Shown here piece by piece: positions 54,745 to 60,718 of a DNA stretch of 60,718 bases (positions are counted from its first letter, which is position 1; every line of letters begins with the position of its first letter). The stretch covers positions 12,585-73,302 of the forward strand of contig JAMJFS010000006.1 of NCBI GenBank assembly GCA_023544565.1. Direction: 5' to 3'. The stretch comes from Methanosarcinaceae archaeon. Its GTDB lineage: Archaea > Halobacteriota > Methanosarcinia > Methanosarcinales > Methanosarcinaceae. Under the pieces are notes generated by a model that worked only from the letters and a program-made list of their open reading frames with translations, did no database searches and was not told the origin of the DNA. Made by a program: the position numbers and the translations under genes.

Positions 54745-55359
54745 ATGGGATATTGCTTAATCATGAACGATAAAATTTCATTAGAATTATCCAGAATGGG
54801 TAAACCTGGAATAACGCTTGCACTTGCATCCAGTATTGACTATAATAAAGCGAATCTAGAACTGATAAGGCATCTTGTTAATGAAAAGCATGAACCCGGT
54901 GTGTATATTACATTGAATCGACCCTATACAACAATGGAGGAGATATTAAAAGAACAGGATATCGATCCTCGTATGATCATTTTCATAGATGCAATTACAA
55001 TACCAAGCGGTGGATCTGTTTCAAATTCTCCACATTGCCTTTATCTTTCCGATCTTATGAACCTGACCGACATGGCACTTATTATTGATGAAGCGATCGC
55101 AGCCATACCATCTGAAAAGAAGTTCCTGTTCATTGATGCGATGTCAACACTCTTGCTGTATAATAACAGTGGTAATGTTGCAAAATTTGTTCATTTCCTG
55201 AGTGGTAAGATCAGGCTCTGGAAACTGGATGGTGTTTTCCTATCACTTGAGATTGAATCCGACAAGGAATTTATATCACAATTATCGCTATTTTGTGATA
55301 AGACGATTAAATTCAACTCAGAAAAATTAAATGTTTCAAGCATTAGCTCCAAAACATAA
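54745..55359 (+). CDS. RecA/KaiC-fold protein lacking a Walker A motif
   Basis: The 204-aa protein has the strand-helix pattern of RAD55/KaiC-like ATPases: ITLALASSIDYNKANLELIRHL where the P-loop would be, VYITLNRPYTTMEEIL, MIIFIDAITI and KFLFIDAMSTLLLYNN (Walker B-like). The GxxGxGK loop is absent, so ATP binding is doubtful. Related P-loop-less proteins are common in methanogens and haloarchaea and may be signalling partners; I give no definite function. An alternative start is ATG 54763. It is just right of the IS. Confidence 0.65.
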   Translation: MGYCLIMNDKISLELSRMGKPGITLALASSIDYNKANLELIRHLVNEKHEPGVYITLNRPYTTMEEILKEQDIDPRMIIFIDAITIPSGGSVSNSPHCLYLSDLMNLTDMALIIDEAIAAIPSEKKFLFIDAMSTLLLYNNSGNVAKFVHFLSGKIRLWKLDGVFLSLEIESDKEFISQLSLFCDKTIKFNSEKLNVSSISSKT

Positions 55360-55400
55360 AATCTCTGATCCACATTTGATTGTGAATTGCAACAGGACCA

Positions 55401-56639
55401 TCACAGGATAAATTCATCACCATTAGCAGGTGCATGTGCTTCCACACCAATCTCTTCTGTAATCCATTCTGCAAACAATTCAGTGTTGTCACCATGCATC
55501 ACAAAAACATTTTCCGCCCCCGTGTCGCAGAATTCTTTTACAATACCTTTTAGTTCCCTGTCACCGCAGTGAGCCGAGAAATCGTATTGTTCTACCTTTG
55601 GACGAAGTTGCTGGATGACCCCATCATTATCAATTATACCGGTTTCAGCAGCCATTCTGCCATTCGTGCCTTCGACCTGATATCCAGATAGCATGATCTT
55701 TGATCTTGGGTCGTTGTACAATTTATTGATATAATGAAGCACAGGTCCACCATTCAGCATTCCTGCCGTTGTTATGATGACTGAAGAATCAAGAGGCACA
55801 GATTCCCGTTTTCGACCTCTTACAATGAACGCATTCTTGTACGCTTTTTTAAGGTGAGTGTGATTTCGCAGATAATCAGGATGGTTCATCATCAGTTTGT
55901 ATGCCATGGTCCCCATTCCATCAACATAAGGTTGGATCCCATGCGCATCCAATAGCATCATAATCTCCTGTGTTCGTCCGATCGCAAATGCAGGAATTAT
56001 AACAGTTCCGCCGATGTCAAGTGTTTCATGAAGCGAATCCATGAATGCAGATTCAACGTCCTTTCTGGCAGAATGTTCTTCGCCAAAATATGTACTTTCG
56101 ATCACAAGTGTATCGGCGGTTGGAAAATCTCCTGCACCCGACACCAATCTTGTATTGGTTGTACTGATATCCCCCGTATAGAAAAGGCTCTCACCACTTT
56201 TTGATTCAACATGAATTGATGCTGCCCCAGGGATGTGTCCGGCATCGTAGAACTCAACCTTGTATCCCTGTGTTCTAAATTCAACACCAGTGTCGACTTT
56301 AGTTGTACGCTGAACGAACTTGTGCAGGTCTTCGCTGTTGTATGGTGCATAAACACCATTAGCCTGTGCGATCTTGAGCGTGTCCTTTGCAAGCATATCA
56401 GCAAAATCGGCTGTTGGGGGTGTCATGTAAATTTCAGGATCAAGGTCCATAAGGTTCGGGACTGCACCGCAGTGGTCGAGGTGACCGTGTGAGACCAATA
56501 CGGTTTTTGGATGCATTCCATTCAATGGATAAAGCGGTGTTTCACCAGGTTTCATCCCGTAATCGATCAATATCTTTTCGTCCAGAAGTAATGCTGAGCG
56601 CCCGACTTCCTGACATCCGCCTTTGAATTGAAGTTTCAT
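55401..56639 (-). CDS. Metallo-beta-lactamase/beta-CASP RNA-processing nuclease
   Basis: The protein is about 412 aa. Metallo-beta-lactamase motifs are VLVSHGHLDHCGAVP (HxHxDH), DAGHIPGAASIHV and YTGDIS. The beta-CASP insert follows with VIESTYFGEEHSARKDVESA, AFAIGRTQEIMMLL and TAGMLNGGPVLHYI. The final histidine motifs are QYDFSAHCGDRELKG and VMHGDN. This is a CPSF73/RNase J-like fold without the KH domains of aCPSF1, so an exo- or endoribonuclease role is likely. GGAGATC precedes the ATG at 56639, preferred to one five codons earlier. Confidence 0.88.
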   Translation of the reverse strand: MKLQFKGGCQEVGRSALLLDEKILIDYGMKPGETPLYPLNGMHPKTVLVSHGHLDHCGAVPNLMDLDPEIYMTPPTADFADMLAKDTLKIAQANGVYAPYNSEDLHKFVQRTTKVDTGVEFRTQGYKVEFYDAGHIPGAASIHVESKSGESLFYTGDISTTNTRLVSGAGDFPTADTLVIESTYFGEEHSARKDVESAFMDSLHETLDIGGTVIIPAFAIGRTQEIMMLLDAHGIQPYVDGMGTMAYKLMMNHPDYLRNHTHLKKAYKNAFIVRGRKRESVPLDSSVIITTAGMLNGGPVLHYINKLYNDPRSKIMLSGYQVEGTNGRMAAETGIIDNDGVIQQLRPKVEQYDFSAHCGDRELKGIVKEFCDTGAENVFVMHGDNTELFAEWITEEIGVEAHAPANGDEFIL

Positions 56640-56679
56640 GTTTACGATCTCCAAAATTAAAACTAAAATTATAGTTATT

Positions 56680-56742
56680 ACAGTTACACTTATAATTGTT
56701 ACAGTTACACTTATAATTGTTACAGTTACACTTATAAGTATA
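56680..56742. repeat. 21-bp tandem repeat, three copies
   Basis: ACAGTTACACTTATAATTGT plus T is repeated at 56680, 56701 and 56722 (last copy diverging). It lies between topA and the beta-CASP gene, where the latter's promoter must be. Confidence 0.95.
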
Positions 56743-56761
56743 TTTATAATTATAGATTTAA

Positions 56762-58996
56762 TTACAAAGCAGCATCCTGCCAGCCTTTGATCTTTTTAAC
56801 TGTAATTCCGGTTTTCTTTGACAGTTCGAACGCATCAGTTTCAATAAAATCATCAACTTTTATAATGCCGGCATCTGCCAGTTTTTGTACTGTGACCTTA
56901 CCGACACCTGCAATGTCGGTGATGCTTTTTGGACGTGGCGTCTTTGGTAGTTTGGCTCTTTCTGCTTCCTGTGATGCCTGCCATTCAATGAAATTACAAT
57001 TTGGACATCCAAGGTCCCATGGACGTCTTCCCGGAGTTATGATACGTACGTGGTAAAGCCCATGTTCTTCACAGAGTTTGTCCGTTACAATAACCTGTCC
57101 GCTCTTTGGAAGCGGGAGTGAGAAATTGCAGTCAGGGTAACCTTCGCATCCGATAAAACGTGAACCTCGTTTTGACCTTCGAACCATAAGTTGTGATCCG
57201 CACTTTTGACAGGTTCCGACTACCTTATCTTCCCTCAGTCCGGTCCGCAGTGATTCCGAAATATCCTCTTTGTTAGTTTCAAGATCTTCAAAAACAGAAT
57301 CAAGCATCTGCCTTGATTCTTTAATTACATCATCTTCCTTGATATTCCCCTCTGCGATCTTATCCATATCTTCTTCGAGTTTGCTGGTCATATCAGGTTT
57401 TGTGATGGTATTAGCATACTCTTCAAGTGCTTCAACGACCGCATATGCGGTTCTGGTTGGCTGGATCGGGTTTCCATGAACATATGCTCGTGAATATAAT
57501 TTACCAATTATGTCATGGCGAGTAGCTTTTGTACCAAGTCCTAGTTCCTCCATGATCCGTATCAGGCGACCCTGTCCATATCTTGAAGGGGGAGTTGTCT
57601 CTTTATCGACTATCTCGGTCTTATCAACAGTTAACGAATCTCCTTCCTGCAGCAGCGGTAAAAGCCTGTCTGACGGTGCATTGTATGGATAGTACCATCT
57701 CCACCCAGGCACTATAAGACGTGCACCATTGACCTTAAACTCTTCACCATTAATGTCAAATTTGACACGCATGGTTTCCCACTGTGCAGGGTCTGCAAAT
57801 GTCGCAAAGAATCGTCTGACGATCAACTCGTAAACTTTCCATTCATCATCTTTGAGTTCAGATTTCTTTGCAAGTGAGGCAGGGAATATTGGAGGGTGGT
57901 CGGTAGTTTCTTTCTTACCGCGCGTAGGGATAAGTTCGGTCTTTTCTAGAAGTTTTTCTGCATACTCCTTAAATACCCCTCCCACTTTGAATAGTTCGAT
58001 ATGCGTACGCATGTCAACCGATTCAGGATATACGGTGTTATCGGTTCTTGGATACGAAATGAAACCACTTGTATAGAGGGATTCAGCAATTCTCATAGCG
58101 TTTGCAGGTGAGAGACTGATCGAACTTGCTGCTGTGATAAACTCGGTTGTATTGAACGGGGTAGGCACTTTATCGATCTTATTTGATTTTGCAACACTTG
58201 ATACGATTGCATTTTTGGCATTGCTAACTTTTGCCATTACTGAATCGGCTTCCTGCTTGTCTTGAAATCGTTTGGTTTTGTGCTGGGTAAGGAATGTTTC
58301 TTTATCTTTATCTGAAAGTGTTGCAAATATTTCCCAGTAAGGCTGTGGAATGAATGCATCCCTCTTTTTTTCCCTGTCCACTATAAGGGCAAGGGTTGGT
58401 GACTGAACCCTGCCAACTGAAAGGAACATATTTCCAAGCCGTCCTGCTGAGATAGATACGTAGCGAGTAAGTGCAGCCCCCCATATCAGGTCGATCACCT
58501 GCCTCGAATGACCAGCATCTGCAAGATTAAAGTCAACCGTTGTCGGGTTTGAGAAAGCGTCATTTATTGCCTTTGGAGTTATCGCACTGTAGTGCACACG
58601 GTCGAATGTAACATCGGGGTTCACCTTTTTGATAATGTCCAGCGCCTCGGCACCGATAAGCTCTCCTTCCCGGTCGTAGTCAGTAGCAATCGTGACCTTT
58701 GTGGCTTCCTTGCCGAGTTTTTTAAGTGCAGATACAATCTTCACATGTGTAGGTGTTGAAATTATTTCTGCATCAATGAGATATCTTGCATCAACTTTCT
58801 GCCAGTTGTTATATGATTTTGGAAAATCGACCCCAACGATGTGTCCGCTGAGTCCCATAGAGATCGTTTTGTTAGCATCAGTACCATATTCATAGGTATC
58901 AACTCCGCTAACACGCACATTTTTTGGTTTATTTGGTGCAAGAATTGATGCAATTCGCTTGGCTGCAATGTGTTTTTCTGCGATGATGAGATGCAT
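56762..58996 (-). CDS. topA: DNA topoisomerase I (type IA)
   Basis: The 744-aa protein begins with the Toprim domain (MHLIIAEKHIAAKRIA; acidic triad TDYDREGE at 105-112). Catalytic Tyr315 lies in SGFISYPRTDN. Later, zinc ribbon cysteines (CQKCGSQL, CEGYPDCNF, CEEHG, CPNCNF, about 620-700) precede a C-terminal helix-hairpin-helix (ITDIAGVGKVTVQKLADAGI). It relaxes negative supercoils. The start ATG at 58996 opens the Toprim domain directly. Confidence 0.96.
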   Translation of the reverse strand: MHLIIAEKHIAAKRIASILAPNKPKNVRVSGVDTYEYGTDANKTISMGLSGHIVGVDFPKSYNNWQKVDARYLIDAEIISTPTHVKIVSALKKLGKEATKVTIATDYDREGELIGAEALDIIKKVNPDVTFDRVHYSAITPKAINDAFSNPTTVDFNLADAGHSRQVIDLIWGAALTRYVSISAGRLGNMFLSVGRVQSPTLALIVDREKKRDAFIPQPYWEIFATLSDKDKETFLTQHKTKRFQDKQEADSVMAKVSNAKNAIVSSVAKSNKIDKVPTPFNTTEFITAASSISLSPANAMRIAESLYTSGFISYPRTDNTVYPESVDMRTHIELFKVGGVFKEYAEKLLEKTELIPTRGKKETTDHPPIFPASLAKKSELKDDEWKVYELIVRRFFATFADPAQWETMRVKFDINGEEFKVNGARLIVPGWRWYYPYNAPSDRLLPLLQEGDSLTVDKTEIVDKETTPPSRYGQGRLIRIMEELGLGTKATRHDIIGKLYSRAYVHGNPIQPTRTAYAVVEALEEYANTITKPDMTSKLEEDMDKIAEGNIKEDDVIKESRQMLDSVFEDLETNKEDISESLRTGLREDKVVGTCQKCGSQLMVRRSKRGSRFIGCEGYPDCNFSLPLPKSGQVIVTDKLCEEHGLYHVRIITPGRRPWDLGCPNCNFIEWQASQEAERAKLPKTPRPKSITDIAGVGKVTVQKLADAGIIKVDDFIETDAFELSKKTGITVKKIKGWQDAAL

Positions 58997-59094
58997 TGAT
59001 TACTCCGGTTCTATTATGTATAATCTGATATTGAGGCATTATAAATATTTTTATAAGTTGAAAGTTGTAGTTCTTGAAGTCTCTTTTTATTATA

Positions 59095-59114
59095 AAAGGT
59101 TTCGGGACTATACA
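59095..59114 (+). repeat. Solo 20-bp copy of the IS terminal repeat
   Basis: AAAGGTTTCGGGACTATACA is identical to the right end of the insertion sequence at 54581-54600. No transposase or second end is near. The remaining gap 58997-59192 shows nothing else. Confidence 0.85.
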
Positions 59115-59192
59115 ATTGATACTGGCTGTTCAATCCATCTATTTCAGACATGCGTATGCATCTGTGTGCACCTATAATCAAGATGATGAAAC

Positions 59193-60329
59193 CTAATCTG
59201 TATTGATCAAACCAATGTTACAATTACTTATGACGTGGTTATAATTCTTATAGCCAAGAATATCGGCGATCATATTGGTATGTTTTCCCTTGATCATCTT
59301 CAGTTCATCTGATGTGTAGTCAGAGATGCCTTTAGCAAATACTTCTCCCCCGCATTCAATATCAATGATGTCGCCTCTTTCGAAATTTCCGATCACATCA
59401 ATGATACCGGATGGCAAAAGGCTATTCTTGTTTATCACTGCATCCCTCGCACCCTGGTCAACGACAACTTTACCTGATGACTTTGCAAGGATGATCCATC
59501 GTATCCTATTTTTGTGTGCATCGGGGTTTGCCAAAAATAACGTCCCTATTTCTTCGCTGTCAAGTACCTTAAGGATAACATCATCAACACTGCTGTTTGC
59601 GATCACCATGTGGCATCCGGACATGTTGCAGATCTTCGCTGCCTCTATCTTAGTTTTCATGCCACCTACTCCTTTCATACTGGTTGGACTCCCACCATAA
59701 CTCTCGATCTCTGGTGTGATCTTTTCTACAATACTCAGGAGTTTTGCATCTTGGTGCCTTTTCGGGTTCTTATCATAAAGCCCATCAATATCGGAAAGTA
59801 TTATCAGGACATCACCCTCTGTTTTGCTGGCGACCATTGCGGATAACTTATCATTGTCCCCAAACGTGGCTTCGATCTCGTTTACGCATATGCTGTCGTT
59901 TTCATTAATAATTGGTATGACTCCGTAACTCAGGAGAGTGGAAATGCTGTTTCGCAGGTTCAGGTAGGTCAGCCTGTCAGAGAAGGCTGAATATGTTAGC
60001 AAGATCTGTGCAACATTGAGATCGTATTTGCTGAACGCTTTGATCCACTCCTGCATCAGGATACTCTGACCCACAGCTGCCGCAGCCTGACGTACAGGGA
60101 TCTCACGTGGCCTTTTATCAAGATGCAATATGTCAATGCCTATTCCGATAGATCCTGAACTGACTATGATAACCTGCTTTCCCATTTGATGAAGTCTGGA
60201 GATCTGGGACGCTATTTTGTCCATGAACTCATATTCAAGTCCCCCGTCCTCTTTGCTGATCGATGATGTGCCTATCTTTATTATGATCTTCTCAGCTTTG
60301 CCCAGAATATCTTTTCGTTTATTTAACAT
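59193..60329 (-). CDS. proB: Glutamate 5-kinase
   Basis: The 378-aa protein has the amino-acid kinase domain (KIIIKIGTSSISKEDGG; VIIVSSGSIGIGIDIL; PIINENDSI; FGDNDKLSAMVASK; GVGGMKTKIEAAKI) and a C-terminal PUA domain (RGDIIDIECGGEVFAKGIS, about 285-360). It phosphorylates glutamate as the first step of proline synthesis. It follows proA by 89 bp and both are on the minus strand. Confidence 0.95.
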   Translation of the reverse strand: MLNKRKDILGKAEKIIIKIGTSSISKEDGGLEYEFMDKIASQISRLHQMGKQVIIVSSGSIGIGIDILHLDKRPREIPVRQAAAAVGQSILMQEWIKAFSKYDLNVAQILLTYSAFSDRLTYLNLRNSISTLLSYGVIPIINENDSICVNEIEATFGDNDKLSAMVASKTEGDVLIILSDIDGLYDKNPKRHQDAKLLSIVEKITPEIESYGGSPTSMKGVGGMKTKIEAAKICNMSGCHMVIANSSVDDVILKVLDSEEIGTLFLANPDAHKNRIRWIILAKSSGKVVVDQGARDAVINKNSLLPSGIIDVIGNFERGDIIDIECGGEVFAKGISDYTSDELKMIKGKHTNMIADILGYKNYNHVISNCNIGLINTD

Positions 60330-60339
60330 CTTGCCCCAT

Positions 60340-60403
60340 TGTTCATCATTTATTGTTCATCATTTATTGTTCATCATTTATTGTTCATCATTTATTGTTC
60401 ATC
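60340..60403. repeat. 14-bp tandem repeat, about 4.6 copies
   Basis: TGTTCATCATTTAT is perfect four times (60340, 60354, 60368, 60382) with a partial fifth. It occupies most of the proA-proB spacer. Confidence 0.97.
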
Positions 60404-60418
60404 GTTTTTGTAATGCGT

Positions 60419-60718
60419 TTATTTCAGCACGTCTGCAAGATTGCTATCCAATTTTTTGTGTGTGAACGGCTTTGCATCAGAGCCTGCATAATCAGCTACC
60501 TTGTCACCGTTTCCAAGAAGCACATACTTGTAGATGAGCAGCCCTTCCATGCCCACAGGACCACGTGCGTGTATCTTGTTGGTACTTATCCCGACCTCTG
60601 CGCCCTTGCCATACCTGAATCCATCTGCAAACCGCGTGGATGCATTGACCATAACGCTGGATGAATCCACCATGCTGATGAACAGGTCCCTGTTCTTTGT
60701 ATTCTCCGTAACGATCGC
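60419..60718 (-). CDS. proA: Gamma-glutamyl phosphate reductase, C-terminal part (runs off the window)
   Basis: The frame is open from 60419 to the window end, giving the last 100 residues. [52 protein letters not shown] and [10 protein letters not shown] match the C-terminal domain of ProA, the NADPH-dependent second step of proline synthesis. The apparent ATG at 60673 is internal. The real start lies beyond 60718. Confidence 0.93.
   Translation of the reverse strand, partial: AIVTENTKNRDLFISMVDSSSVMVNASTRFADGFRYGKGAEVGISTNKIHARGPVGMEGLLIYKYVLLGNGDKVADYAGSDAKPFTHKKLDSNLADVLK

Noticed and set aside
60419..60673. Complete 84-aa gene at the right edge
   Set aside because: The frame continues to the window end and matches the C-terminal part of ProA.

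Overview
This window is chromosomal DNA of a methanogenic or methane-oxidising archaeon, most likely of the Methanosarcinales type. The evidence is a complete archaeal CO dehydrogenase/acetyl-CoA decarbonylase-synthase (ACDS) operon with separate CdhA, B, C, D and E subunits, methenyl-tetrahydromethanopterin cyclohydrolase (Mch), an AksA-type homocitrate synthase (coenzyme B pathway), an MsvR-like V4R regulator, archaeal Trm1 and Trm5-family enzymes, and TATA boxes in front of several genes. Genus cannot be decided from the sequence alone, and ANME relatives are not excluded. The DNA is A+T-rich, with long non-coding gaps and many short tandem repeats.

Layout. 1-270: a repeat-rich gap. 267-9748 (minus): a DUF362 Fe-S protein and then the operon cdhA-cdhB-cdhC-cooC-cdhD-cdhE, transcribed right to left from a structured leader at about 9.79-9.88 kb. 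10.0-13.2 kb (plus): a zinc-finger rhomboid, two proteins of unknown function and an NYN-domain protein. 13.3-19.6 kb (minus): aksA, larB, nadK, an IMPase/FBPase, type II GAPDH, a CooT-type nickel protein and a DUF89 protein. 19.8-24.2 kb (plus): a secreted alkaline-phosphatase-fold protein, a gap holding palindrome-bounded repeat elements, a U32 peptidase and a nitrilase-family hydrolase. 24.2-27.4 kb: an accessory stretch with an AlbA_2-type regulator between 29-bp direct repeats and a 5'-truncated DUF234 ATPase. 27.5-35.1 kb (minus): leuS, thrC, an exonuclease-like protein that has lost catalytic residues, a cis-prenyltransferase, DUF2551 and a radical SAM protein. 35.2-40.2 kb: small Fe-S and Cys-rich proteins and a two-gene type IV pilus-like motor. 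40.7-47.9 kb: lysA, FKBP, tRNA-Ser(UGA) with an hsdR remnant beside it, mch, a Trm5-family enzyme and the MsvR-like regulator. 47.9-53.3 kb (minus): DUF2110, a winged-helix regulator, trm1, a cupredoxin-like lipoprotein, a DUF4010 membrane protein and a metallophosphoesterase. 53.5-54.6 kb: an insertion sequence with inverted repeats and a 15-bp target duplication. 54.7-60.7 kb: a RecA-fold protein, a beta-CASP nuclease, topA, proB and the 3' part of proA.

How it fits together. The ACDS operon and mch belong to C1 metabolism and acetyl-CoA chemistry. CooC and CooT, and possibly LarB, point to nickel handling. GAPDH and the IMPase/FBPase serve gluconeogenesis, with NadK supplying NADP. leuS, thrC, lysA, proA and proB cover amino acids and translation. 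The clearest undescribed signals are a family of about 200-470 bp elements bounded by GCCGCAGGCGGC palindromes, the AlbA_2 cassette flanked by copies of the 3' end of the nitrilase-family gene, and alternative hairpins in the cdh leader.
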